64,000 nucleotides of DNA. Origin: Eutrigla gurnardus (Eukaryota > Chordata > Actinopteri > Perciformes > Triglidae). The notes beneath the pieces are model-generated. The model was not told the origin of the DNA. It worked only from the letters and a program-made list of their open reading frames with translations, and ran no database searches. The stretch is taken from the NCBI GenBank assembly GCA_963514095.1, contig OY741283.1, positions 6,492,406-6,556,405 of the forward strand. The letters run 5' to 3'. Of the stretch, positions 14,465 through 31,990 are shown in pieces. The position numbers were made by a program, and so were the translations under genes. Each line of letters begins with the position of its first letter. Position 1 is the stretch's first letter.

Positions 14465-14720
14465 CGATTCCCCCCGCGGAAGGATATTTATCAGTGAGAG
14501 GTGTAGTTCCGGGATCTCGGAACTACTTCTCGGGATAGACAGGGAAAAAACCTGCACGGGCGTAAGGATACAGCGGAGCTACGCGTCGCTACGTCGCTAG
14601 CAGGTGCACTACGAAGGGGAAATCAGCAATGCGAGACGAATGATGGCATAGCATATGTCGTGTCCCCTCTTTCCAACGACAGAAACCACAACGTTACGCT
14701 TTCACTAGAATAATGCCACG
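14465..14720 (+). promoter_or_regulatory. sgsm3: Probable sgsm3 promoter and non-coding exon 1
   Basis: A GC-richer patch ends at a consensus splice donor (CCACG|GTAAGT, GT at 14,721). The next plausible acceptor on this strand is TCATATAG at 17,631-17,638, opening the exon that carries the sgsm3 start codon. The joining is inferred. The ATG at 14,713 would read across the junction as an eight-codon upstream ORF that stops before the sgsm3 ATG. A perfect 9-bp inverted repeat (GTAGTTCCG / CGGAACTAC) spans 14,503-14,526. No TATA box is seen. The transcription start is not determined. Confidence 0.5.
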
Positions 14721-17638
14721 GTAAGTTATGCTAGCAGGCTAATTGTCCACCCATGTATGCAACGGTAACTGTTAGCTAAAAGCGAAGGGTAGCATGTTTT
14801 GCTAACAGCTGACAACATCACATTGGTCTCTGAGACGTATATTTAAAGTTTTATCAACCAGTAAGTGTGGCGTATTATCGTATCATTTTCTGTGACTAGA
14901 ATTTGTGAATGTAGCCGCTCAAATGTGTTGTTGAAAATGTAAGTGTCTCTCATTTAATAGTCTTGACTACATTTGACGTCAGCTGGGGGAGTGACGTAAG
15001 TTGACGTTAATTCAGCGAGCTTTATTGAACATCACGATGTGTGTGGGTCCAATGAACATCCAACGTTAGCTAGTCAGCATTTGCATTTGACAGATGCTGC
15101 ACTTTACATTAAAACTGTCTTTATCTTGCGCGATGACGTGTTGCTATGACGTGTGTATAAGCACGAAACGACCCATTGCAGATAAGTGCTTTGCTGCTAA
15201 ATGGCATCTATGGCCAGTGCGAATAAAGCTGAGGTTGTGTCTCTTTGGACAGCTCGGCTTTAAACTAGACGGATCAAGAGCTGGTAAGTTGTTGTAAAGC
15301 CCCTTTCCCCTGTAGAATGGTTTTCCTGCCTCTAACCCCCCAGAAAGCATCTGGAGGGGCTTTTTCCAGTATCTTTTTATTTCGCTGCTCTTGAGAAAGC
15401 ACCATTCCAGTTTACCACCATGTCACATGTGTAACTGAGTGTAGATGATACATTGCTGTGTGTGAATCTGTTACAGACGGGAAGGTACTGTCTGCCAAAG
15501 AGTATAAAGGACCGTCTACCATTATTCAGCACAAGCTGGTAATTCTACATGGCTGTTTAGGTGGGCGTATTCACGAGAGGGGGGAGCATGAGTCACTATT
15601 GTTGTGGTTACTGTCTGAGGAACACAGCCTCTGTTATCAAGGTAAAAAAATACTCACACTTTCCCTGTCCGTGCAGCAGGATGTTACTCTTTGTTTTACT
15701 TGTAGCAGGGTGTTGACCACTAAGTGCAAATACAAGTGAGCACAGCCACACCTCAACAATGGGGAAAAGATCTTCTCTTGTTCAGAGGAAGATAAAAAGT
15801 CACCAAAAGCGGTTTGGTTTCTGGGAGTTTCATCTAATATGTATGGGGGTGACTGATGTGTATATATACTGTGAGATCGAATAAATGAATAACTCATCAG
15901 ATTTTGCAGTCTTTAGTGGTTGTTGTCTCTTCAGTATCTTTAGTTGTATTTGGCCATTGTTGGGAATGTTGTTAATCAACAAGTATATCTGCTTTATGGC
16001 AATATTGGATTTGTATGTTGTTGTTTTTTTCTTTTTGACAATAACCCTACTGATACTGGACTTTTTGAGGTCACTACTATTATTATTAGAATTTGATATT
16101 CAGTTTAATATACAGCAGGTATACTTTCAGATCAGAAAAGAAATGGCATTTTTATTTGGAAAAAACTCAAACGATGAATTTACCATCGAAATAGTTGCTG
16201 ATTTACGTTGATTTAATAATTGATGAATGAACTGATTATTTAAAGTGTAACTTTTGCGACCATATGCAGCAGATTTCTGCAGTTGTATTGTCAATATGCG
16301 CAACAGTTTCTCAGAAGGGGCTCAGTTGGTGGTTGTTGGTTTTCTTGGCAGGTGAGTGAACTGTTTGTGTTTTTGTAAGGGAGTCTCTCCAAAATCCCAG
16401 CAGTCCCCTGAGCTGCACACACAGCTAGCCTGCAAGTACTTGGCCATCCTCCAAACCTCAAATTGATTTCTCATCTCTCTTAAGTCCTAAATCCCTCTTC
16501 AGATGCTGCAAGCCTGCTGCTGGAATGAATCATTTTGGCAGGGTGTGCATGCTGGTGAGCCTATTTGCAGGTTACGGTTGTTGTGCTGTTATGTCTGCTC
16601 GTGTGTGCTTCATCAGAGCTTACAAATAGTGTCACCTGTCAGGATACTTAACATGAACATTAAAGTAAGATGTGATGACCTTTTTTTTTTTATTAGCATT
16701 CAAATCCCTCTCCCCTTACTTAATGGATTGACGTCTTATAGTAGTTAATTGGTATAAAATATCAAATAATCAGGGGATTTGTGATGAATCTGCTCAAAAT
16801 TAATTATAACAGCGGCACATTCATTGTGGGTATTTTTTATAAAAAATTATGTGGCTGACTGTTTTGAAACATGTTCATGCAACACGTTCACAATGCTACA
16901 GTTTTATGAAGTGGTCGTTCAAGTGTATAATAGCCTACTATTTAGCCCTCATAGGTTTAATGAGCAATAAAAGTTGTCATGATCTATGTGTTGGACCATA
17001 GAGCCAACAGTTGTGATGCATAATACCTTCTCAACAACAAATAAGATAAAGTCCTCATAAAGAAAACGGTTAATTAGTGAGGGGACATCTCTCTCCTAGG
17101 ATTCTCACAATGTTTATTCATTTTGCCCCAGGATTTTAACAGTTTAAAAACAGAGCCTGAACACACAGATACATCTTAGTGTGGTAATTAGCCTCTAGTT
17201 AATACAGCAGTCATATGGCCACGAGGAGAGAGACAACAATGTCCCTCTTTGTCTCTCTATCTCTATATCCGCTCTCACTTTATTGTGTTGAGCCTCTGAA
17301 TATCTCCCATCAGTGATTCTGTGAAGAAGGAACATTGTTTTGTTACTGGATGGTTGGACTCGAGATTGGACTCATTGTGAAGGTATTTTAAAAATGGCAA
17401 GGAGGCAGGTTTTGAGAAGATGCACTGTAATAACTTGAAATTAAATGCAAGGAAAAGTAGATGAGGTGCAAAAAGATGACTTTAACAGAGAGATTTTCAT
17501 ATGCCAGCTAACCACATGTCATAATTTGATTTCAGCTACTGCAGCCACCAACCGTTTCTCTTTCTCTGTCGTTTTTTATAGAGTGGGTGCTATCTTCTGA
17601 CCTCCTTCCTCTAGAGTGACTGCGGTATTTTCATATAG
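14721..17638 (+). other. Inferred sgsm3 intron 1
   Basis: A 2.9-kb stretch between the donor at 14,721 and the acceptor ending at 17,638. I see no coding exon in it. It is AT-rich with short homopolymers such as poly-T at about 16,681-16,691. Confidence 0.45.
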
Positions 17639-17664
17639 AAGCTATTCACTCTACTAGCAACAAT

Positions 17665-20600
17665 ATGTCAGGTAAATATTTCTATGAATTTGGGTTAAAA
17701 AACTTGAAGGTTTTGGCTTCTGTAAATGTTTTTCTGGTTATCTGAAAGACTTTCATGTTGATACAGATGCACTGATCTGACTTGACACTGATCAGCAATA
17801 ATCATTATTTGATTGAATGAATGCCTTACCCTTTATTTCATATTTTGATCAATTATTTTCTGTTTCAACCTGCTTTGTTTTTCTCTAAACTCCCTTAGAA
17901 TATTTATTTATTTATTTTCTGTTTCAGAACCATTTCTAATTCATGAACCTGTCTCTGTTTTAGGTACCTATACACCAGCCCCTGGTGGGCCGTTCTCCGC
18001 CCTCACTCCGAGCATGTGGCCCCAGGACATTTTGGCCAAGTACCATCAAGTGAGGACGTGACCTCATATTTTATTTATATGTAGCTTCATGAGCATTTGT
18101 GCCATTAAACAGAAAATGAACGAGTGTGTGACGAGAGTAGAAAAGTAAAAACCTAAAAGCTAGGACACATCTGCACAGCGTGACAGAATATGAAGAAAAA
18201 ATGCTTAATCCTCATGTGACATTGGCACATGATCTGATGTTGACTAATGATTAATATGCTCAGAATAGCTGCTGTGGCCATCTTCATCTTTTACAGTTGC
18301 CTTTCCTGTTTCATCTCCTAATGACATGCATGCTATTTGTTTGTCTCTAAAGAAGGAACCTTCAGAACAGCCCGAACTCCAATATGATGAGTTTGGCTTC
18401 AAAATGGACACTGAAGGTAATGTATTCACTCACATTGACACATGCATGCCTTCTGGTAAAAGTCCTGAATCCCAGTCAAACAACACAAGAGGCCATTTTC
18501 ATATCTGGGCACAGTGGCTACATTATGTACACAAATTAAGTGCATGTGATCTCAAAGTTATGACTGTGTCTTTTCAATTCTTGCCTGATGGGTGAATATA
18601 TTTTTTATGACTTTAGACTGTAGTTGTTCAAGGTCTGTACTAGAGAAATATTGTGATTACAAACGCTACTAAGCCTAATATATAACTCTGCTCATTCAGA
18701 TGGTGGGAAGCCCAGGTCCTGGCTGGGCTCTGAAGGTTCCCCCCAGCGTGAAGACCCCCAGCAGCGATTGCGCTGGCAAGCCCACCTAGAGTTCACCCAC
18801 AACCACACGGTGGGTGACCTGACCTGGGAGCTCATCGATCCCGTCCTCCAGCGCTCTGAGCGCTTGCGTACCCTGGTGCTCGGTGGCATACCGCACAGCA
18901 TGAGGCCACAAGTAAGTAGACCTGCTCAGCATGGGGGGACTATTTATGTCATTGATGAGAAGTGCTATACATTGGGCTAAAATACTGCCAGTCATTTTTT
19001 GATGTAAATTAATAAAAGTTAAACTCATTGTCACAAGAATGCTACAGTTGCCCCTGAGGTTTTGCTTATTAGTAACCCCTAAAGTCACAAAACAGTGCTC
19101 TTAAAGGTGTTTTTTCCGTTAGCTGTGGATGCGTCTGGCTGGAGCGCTGCAGAAGAAGAGGACCTCTGAGATCTCTTACAGAGAAATCATTAAGAACAGT
19201 TCCAATGACGACACCAGCTCAGCTAAACAGGTAAAACCACATAGTAGCATAGAAGTACATGAGAATGTGTCTAAATAGTTGATTGATTAATTAGTAACAA
19301 CAATTTAAATGGAATCAAATCATCTTTATTGTCAAACACTGAATCACGCAGCTATTGATCTACTGTCAAATACCTATAGAGTGGTATTTATTTATGTATT
19401 TTTTCAATTTGATGTGATTGTTCCTTTGTTCTTCTCTGTCCCTCAGATAGAGAAGGATCTGTTACGGACTATGCCAACCAACGCGTGTTTCTGCAGTCTG
19501 ACCAGTGTTGGAGTGCCGAGGCTGAGACGGGTGCTGAGAGGCCTGGCCTGGCTCTACCCAGACATTGGGTATTGTCAGGGCACTGGCATGGTGAGAACAC
19601 TTGTAATCACTCAACACTTCTATTAATGCACACACACTTGTAGTCGCACCTTCATCACATTGGTACAAACAGTACTTTCCTTTTCCATCTTCACGGCTCC
19701 CTTTTCATTTTGTCTTCCCTATCCTTATGTCTCGATCTCTCCAGGTGGTTTCCTGTCTGCTGCTCTTTCTTGAGGAGGAGGATGTGCTATGGATGATGTG
19801 TGCCCTGATCGAAGACCTCCTTCCTCCATCCTACTTCTCTTCCACTCTGCTGGGCGTCCAAACGGACCAAAGGGTTCTCCGCCAGCTCATCGTTCAGTAC
19901 CTGCCAGCCCTCGACCGTCTCCTGCAGGAGCATGACATAGGTACGGCTGGGTATTAGGAAAGATGGTGGGAGTGTGGTTGATTAAAAAATGGATTGTGTG
20001 AAATAGAGATAAAGAATGAAACCCATTCCTCCTCATACGTCCAGAGCTGTCGCTGATCACGCTGCATTGGTTCCTGACATCCTTTGCCAGTGTGGTGGAC
20101 ATCCGTCTGGTCCTTCGGATCTGGGACCTGCTCTTCTACCAGGGCTCACTGGTGCTCTTTCAGGTCACACTGGGCATGCTCAAAATCAAGGTATTTGCAC
20201 TACACCACCCTGATACACTATACTTTATGCTGAGATGCTTTATTTTATTGATTGTTAATTTTATTTAAGTTTTGACCAGCTACAAAAACTGTTTTGATCT
20301 TGGTTTGATCTGTATTGAGCCTTGTCAAATTTACTCCCCGCCTCCAGGAGGAGGAGCTTGTGTCCTCGGAGAACTCTGCATCCATTTTTAATACTTTGTC
20401 GGACTTGCCAAGCCAGCTGCGAGATGGGCCTGCAGTTCTCGGGGAGGCGATGAGGCTAGCAGGGACGCTATCCCAAGAAACACTGGAAGCCCACCGGCAC
20501 AAGCACCTAGCCTACATCCTAAATGAACAGGCGCAGCTCAATAATGGCAACACAACCGCACTCAACACAAATCTCAACAAGGTCAGTCGTTGGTCTGAAA

Positions 20601-23600
20601 TATCCCTTATTATTGTCTTGAGATTAGTTTGTGGTTTTTAGTTTTTATTAAAAACTGTTGTGTCCTGCCTGTCTGTGTTCAGGTGGTGAGGAGACAGTCT
20701 CTGCGCAGGAAGTCCACCCTGAGCTCCCTGCTGTTTGGGGAGGATGAGGCAGAGGCTCTGAAATCCAAAAACATTAAGCAGACAGAGTTGGTGGCCGCCC
20801 TGCGAGAGGCCATAACTCACACTGCAGAGCACTTCCACTGTCTGGACCCGCGTCACTCCAGCACTGTGAGTTCACACACGGCAGCACAGGAAATACATAT
20901 CAACCACAATGAGAGGAGCATTAAAGGAGGCCTCTCTTAATTTTATGGCAAAATGGTTTAGTCCTAAACTTACTATTGTTGCACCATCAATGGTAGCATT
21001 GTGACTTAGTTTGGAGCTGACGTTTCCCATCTCTCCTCCAGGACCTGACCCCCGACTACTCCATGGAGAGCCACCAGCGAGATCATGAAAACTTTCTTGT
21101 GGTGTCTCGCAACCGACGGAGACGAGCAAAGGCTTTGCTGGACTTTGAGCGTCATGACGACGATGAACTGGGCTTCAGGAAGAATGACATCATCACTGTG
21201 AGTCACACGTAAACATTGTTGTTTCCAGCCATGTACCTGTACATGTACACTGAATCTAATACAGGTGTGTTTTTCTTTGTCTCTGCTTCAGATCGTCTCA
21301 CAGAAAGATGAACACTGTTGGGTTGGAGAGCTCAATGGCCTTAGAGGTGTGTGCTTTTTCTTGTGTATCAACAACAGCGCCATCTGGAAACGTTTTCTTT
21401 TTTTCCAGCTCATTTGACGTATATTTTCTGTGGCTTTTGTAACAGGTTGGTTTCCAGCTAAGTTTGTGGAGATCCTCGATGAAAGAAGTAAAGAGGTATG
21501 GAAGCTGTTAATTATACGCTTATTAAGATATAAGTGTTTCTATGCTGACTATCCTTTGAATGTTCAATCAATGTGATCAATCAGTTTTTACCTTCTTTGT
21601 TTCTTAACATTTCCCTTCCAGTGTCGTAAATATTAGTGTCCTAAACAGTGTTTTGCTCTGTCTGTCCCCAGTACTCATTAGCAGGTGATGATTCTGTGAC
21701 GGAGGCAGTGACAGACCTGGCCAGGGGGACACTGTGTCCTGCCCTGAAGGCCATTTTTCAGCACGGTCTCAAGAAGCCATCTATCCTGGGAGGACCGTGT
21801 CATCCTTGGTTATTCATAGAAGAGGTAGGAGAGCGACATATTGCACATTGAGTTGCCGTATCAAACTCACCACAAGACTTAATCACTGATCGGCATCTTG
21901 TTTTCTCTCAGGCGGCCAGTAGAGAGGTGGAGAGAGACTTCAACTCTGTGTACTCCAGACTGGTGCTGTGTAAAACCTACAGGTAAAACCAAATGAAGAC
22001 ACAAACGTTCTGTTCACATAAAGAGGTTACATGCCTGTGAGGGATGATTTTCACATGTAGGTGTTTTGAGGAGCAGATCATCCAAACTTTGATTTGCAAG
22101 GGCCATTTGCATAGACTTGGTTCAAGATTAGTCTTGGCCTTAAATTGGTGTTGGGCTGTCAGGTTAGATGACTCTAATTAAGCCGTCTGTTGGATAAATA
22201 TGAAGACTGACGATTGGCTAACTATTTCAACTGTTATTTAACATTGCTTTTAGCGAAATAAATCAATTGTTTCTACATGAGGCTTTGGGATTCTTGTACT
22301 TTATTCTTAAACTGTTGCTGAACATTTTTTAATTGTAAAAACATTGGATTCATACCTTTTTTTTTAATGCCTGGTGTCACTACTGCAGCCACTATTTGCC
22401 CCGATATTGTGTGGCAGGCAATCGAAGTCAGTCTGACATAGGTTACTCATCAGAAAGCTTTATGCAGCAGCTAAATAGCAAGCCTGACGTATGTGAGTTA
22501 TATTTAACAAAGATTGGGTCTATTTGTATGCAACTGGCCTCTGGTTTAAAAAAACAAACGTTTTCCATCAGTAAGAAGTGAAATGCATTTTGGGAGTGGA
22601 ATGAGGAATCCACGTTCAACTTGTTCTCTTCTGTTTACCAGGTTAGATGAAGATGGGAAAGTACTAACACCAGAGGAGCTGTTATACAGAGTAAGTAAGC
22701 ATTTCCTTAACTAAATAAATGAACATACTGCATGCTTGTTTTACTGAGCTTAATGTGCACATCAGCGTGAGGCATAAAGTCAAATACTTTAGGAAGTGCA
22801 TGAGCGCCATCTGTCTCTTTTCAGGCGGTGCAGTCAGTCAACATGAGCCACGACACAGCGCACGCTCAGATGGATGTCAAGTTTAGGTCTCTCGCCTGCG
22901 TTGGCCTAAAGTGAGTTGTGAAGACTGACACACACGTATTTAACACACACCCCTCAGACTGCCTGGTTCTTAACGTGCGTCTTCCCCACCAGTGAGCAGG
23001 TGCTGCACCTGTGGCTGGAGGTGTTGTGCTCCAGCATGGCTGCTGTAGAGAAATGGTATCATCCGTGGTCATTCCTGCGCAGTCCTGGATGGGTTCAGAT
23101 CAAGTGTGAGCTCAGGTAAGAAACGCTTTATAACTACAGCATGTTTTCATTCTACCTAAGAGTTCGATAACAATCCCAGTCTACTGTTGCTGTCTCCCCA
23201 GGGTGCTATCAAAGTTTGCCTTCAGCCTCTCCCAAGATTGTGAGTTACCTGACAAGAAAGAGGTGAGCCAAGGAGATGACCAAGTCTTACTATTTATTCA
23301 AAGACAACAGCATTCATGGGAGAACAACTTTGACTGTATGCTCTTTCAGAAATCCACTATTCTGAAAGCTGAAGTTATGGATTTGCTGGTTCAGCATCAC
23401 CTGTTTAGTTGGGACCTCTAGGTAACATGTTGAATATGAGGCTGTAGATGCGTTAGTATAGTTATTAGTTACTAGTTTACTTACCTGCTGATTTAAGACT
23501 TGTAACCGCTCGACTTTTGCCATGCGTCTTCTGCACCTTAACTTCTGTACCTTAGATAGGGTAAAGTCTCATAGCATCGCCTCACTTCAAAGTGAGTCTC

Positions 23601-23847
23601 TCCACTTAATCACCCATTATCAGTTCCCACTGTAAATCACTTCTGGACAGACTTCAATCAATGATTCTTTTCCATCCGCTGTCGAAAACTCTCACATTCT
23701 TTAATTTCTTTCTGGTGTATTTGTTGATTTTAAAAGCTCTCTGTGTTTCCTTTTTGCTTCCAGGAGAAGGAGCAGAGACCACTGAAAGAGGGAGTGCAGG
23801 ATATGTTGGTGAAACATCATCTCTTCAGCTGGGACATTGATGGCTAG
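17665..23847 (+). CDS. sgsm3: SGSM3: small G protein signalling modulator 3 (TBC, SH3 and RUN domains)
   Basis: Coding exons: 17665-17671, 17964-18049, 18353-18416, 18700-18911, 19123-19230, 19447-19590, 19745-19940, 20045-20190, 20348-20581, 20683-20865, 21042-21197, 21292-21346, 21446-21495, 21672-21824, 21912-21982, 22642-22690, 22825-22910, 22993-23115, 23202-23262, 23764-23847. They join in frame to 2,268 nt, 755 aa; human SGSM3 is about 750. The TBC Rab-GAP domain starts near residue 115 (GIPHSMRPQLW) and has the IxxDxxR arginine finger (Arg166) and the YCQG glutamine finger (Gln203), so it should be GAP-competent. An SH3 domain lies at about 487-543 (ALLDFERHDDDELGF to GWFPAKFVEIL). 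A RUN-type region follows (about 560-730), with C-terminus HHLFSWDIDG. The start ATGTCAG sits on a tiny exon and matches the MSG start of the family. From family knowledge it acts on small GTPases in membrane traffic. An alternative last exon is described separately. Confidence 0.96.
23350..23421 (+). CDS. sgsm3: Duplicated alternative terminal coding exon of sgsm3
   Basis: This 72-nt segment follows a good acceptor (CTCTTTCAG, 23,341-23,349) and is in the same phase (0) as the normal last exon at 23,764. It encodes 23 residues ending VQHHLFSWDL and a TAG. The normal last exon ends VKHHLFSWDIDG. From the shared LeuLys to TrpAsp, 13 of 18 residues agree. Within HHLFSWD, four codons differ only at synonymous third positions, a pattern expected from selection on the protein. 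Directly after TAG comes GTAACA, a possible donor, so it could be a cassette exon or a true terminal exon. No AATAAA was seen between it and the normal last exon. Splicing use is inferred. Confidence 0.7.
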   Translation, partial: KSTILKAEVMDLLVQHHLFSWDL

Positions 23848-24670
23848 ACACACACACAGCAAAACATGGCTGAATCCTACTCTGCCCTGCTGGTCTGTGT
23901 ATATTTGATGTCTCTTTACCTGTTTCTTACATGTTGTCAAATATAAATTAGACACTGTTGTCCGCTACAGTAAGTGACTACTTCACAGACTCTATATCGA
24001 GTCACCTTTCAGCATCAAACAGAGGTCGACCAGTTGGTATGTGCTGAGGCGTGTGTGCATTAAGGTGCATACTTTATTTTAATTCAGACCCGGTGAAGGA
24101 CTACATGGTGGAAACTATATGTAGTAGTAAAACACTGTAGTACAGAATTGTCTGTACCCGTGGGACTGGAGCACTCAGTGTGTCATAACTAAGTATTTCC
24201 TAAGTCCTCGCTGCTCTGGCCATTCAGCTAACTGAGTGAATGTTTTGTGCATGAGTACAGGCCGTAGAGTCCTTTCTCTACATCTGCTGTGTTTCTGTAA
24301 AGGGCAGCAGCTTCACCCCCGACAAACACTGGGCTGTTTAACATGGTCCTATAAGCCACATTGTCCTGTAGATTTCCAAATATTAAGACCAAACCAGAAC
24401 ATTCCTGAACATGGAGCTGTAAAGTTATAAATTATTTTTGAGAGAAATGCTACTAACCTCTATATCATGAATTCCATAAAAAATCTTTCATTCAGTACTA
24501 ATGTTGCACATGCCAAATAAGCCTTTTTAAATTGTAATACATTGGGTATGTGTGCTACCTTTAGAAGTGGTAGTGAACAGTATGCACTTGTATGACAATG
24601 TAAATGAAGCAGATAAGTACTTTCTGTGTTACAATCTATAGTAAATAAATGTTGCATATCATTTGTAATG
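23848..24670 (+). other. sgsm3: sgsm3 3' UTR with poly(A) signal
   Basis: Non-coding sequence after the sgsm3 stop. A canonical AATAAA lies at 24,644-24,649, so the transcript probably ends near 24,665. The exact cleavage site is not visible. Confidence 0.55.
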
Positions 24671-25151
24671 TTTTTGTACATAAAGTTGTGACTAAATGTG
24701 CTCTTCCAGGTTAAACCTGTACAACGTACGACTTTAGCATTCTTACTTGACATACGGATTTCCAAACTGACCTTTAGTTTTGACTTAAAGCTGCACATAC
24801 ATCAGAAAACAGGGCATTGTCTATTTATTTATTCCATTCTTGTTAATGGTAGAATGTAAGTGGGGACTTGAGAAAGGTGTGAAACAATTTCATGTGTATC
24901 ACAAAATATATACTTTTTTTTTTTTTTTTTTTTTTGGATACTACTTGTTGTGATTATCAAAAATGTGTCCAAACACAAGAATAGTTTGCTGTTTGGTGTC
25001 GACTCAAAGACAAAATCTGTTACATATCATATGGAAGACAACACAACCCCCGCAGCTTAAATAATTTACAGTATGGCCGAGAAAAATAACAAGATAAACA
25101 TTGAAAATCTATTTTTTCCCCTGTAAAATTATTGCAAGTTAAAATATTATT

Positions 25152-25196
<45 letters not shown>

Positions 25197-25265
25197 ATAA
25201 TATTGTTGTCATTTAAGAAAAATGCACAAATAGAAGAAGAAACACTGTTGAAAAGTTCGGTAAAG
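24671..25265. other. Short intergenic gap between convergent sgsm3 and gtpbp1
   Basis: No gene seen. It contains a poly-T tract (24,914-24,935) and an (AT)n microsatellite (25,154-25,192). Confidence 0.6.
25154..25192. repeat. (AT)19 microsatellite
   Basis: Uninterrupted AT dinucleotides between the two convergent 3' ends. Confidence 0.97.
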
Positions 25266-26226
25266 CCTGTTTATTAATGGTCAGTTTTTTAGCGGCAAAG
25301 TGTGCTTAAAATGTCACATGTTAACAGCAACAGGCCATAACGCATGGGGTACCAGAGTTACAAGTGGCACTGCAAGTACTGCATGTCTTATAATCATCAG
25401 CAACTATTGGAGTGATGAGATTATGTGCTGTATTTGTTTGTACTAACGCTATTTGTATACGGTTTGTAACGCGGCCGACTGACAGTGGAAGCATGAGAGA
25501 TACGACTGAATCTAAAGAGTGCAAAGTGAGAGTAGGTTGAAAGATCTACGACCGTCCAATAATGAACCTTCTGCATGTATGCCAAATAAATAACTGACGA
25601 TTATAAAATGCAACCGCTTACATTTTCCATATACCCTAGAATTTGAAATCACTATGTGCCCTCTGCTACATTCATTTATGATTTGCATACATTTTGTACA
25701 ATGGCATCGTTCCAATCGGAGCACAACTAACAGCTAATTTACATATGCAGTATAAATAGTACATTAATTGTTTTTCATTGCAAATACACAGGGAATGCTT
25801 GGGGGAGTTCCACATATAGCTGCTCATATCGGTCATGGACCCTCGCTTTCGGTTTAGCCTCCCTCCCCGACACTGACACACAGCCAGAGGACTGAATTGT
25901 AGATTTCATAGACACATAAAATATGGATAGAATTGAATAAGTCATCATCCTGAGTGAGGCTGACCTCAAAAACCACACTGCTTTCCATCACCCAAACCAT
26001 TTAAAATAGTGAAGGCAGCTGATGTTAAAATGCATTAAGGGTGTATTTTGGTTTGGGACATACCCCTTAATGTTCCCTTTTTAAACATAAAAAATATAGG
26101 CGAGGAGTGATACGACTGAGGAGAGTGTCTTGCTCCGAACATCTGTATCCTTCATGGTTTGTGGAATGAAGACACTTGGTGGAGTGATGGCAGGGGAGGG
26201 AGGTTTGTTGGGGACGAGAAGGCAGT
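25266..26226 (-). other. gtpbp1: Probable gtpbp1 3' UTR
   Basis: Non-coding sequence after the gtpbp1 stop, read on the minus strand. A minus-strand AATAAA (TTTATT at 25,270-25,275) is a possible poly(A) signal, giving a UTR of about 950 nt. Other signals cannot be excluded. Confidence 0.4.
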
Positions 26227-31754
<5,528 letters not shown>

Positions 31755-31990
31755 TTCTACCTATGCCAGCCTTGCGGGAATAAACTGTCAAGGCTGTTGT
31801 GATGACGGCTGGCAACCAAAACAAGCGCACCAGGAGAGCGCGAGCGCCAACGTATACACACACACACACGCGCACACGGGGGCTCGTGAGCTCCGGATAA
31901 GGTCGCCAAGTCAAAACGGCATCACCGCACTGACATGATAACAACGTGCTGCGTATTTATACGCTGTCACGTCGCACTCAGACGTTTAAA
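31755..31990 (-). promoter_or_regulatory. gtpbp1: Probable gtpbp1 5' UTR and CpG-rich promoter
   Basis: The region just upstream of the gtpbp1 start is GC- and CpG-rich compared with its surroundings and has no TATA box at a usual distance. It contains a short (CA)n near 31,857. The transcription start is not determined. Confidence 0.4.

Noticed and set aside
22396..22581. Open frame inside sgsm3 intron 16
   Set aside because: Exons on either side join perfectly in frame without it (split Arg codon between Tyr and Leu), and the peptide has no family match.
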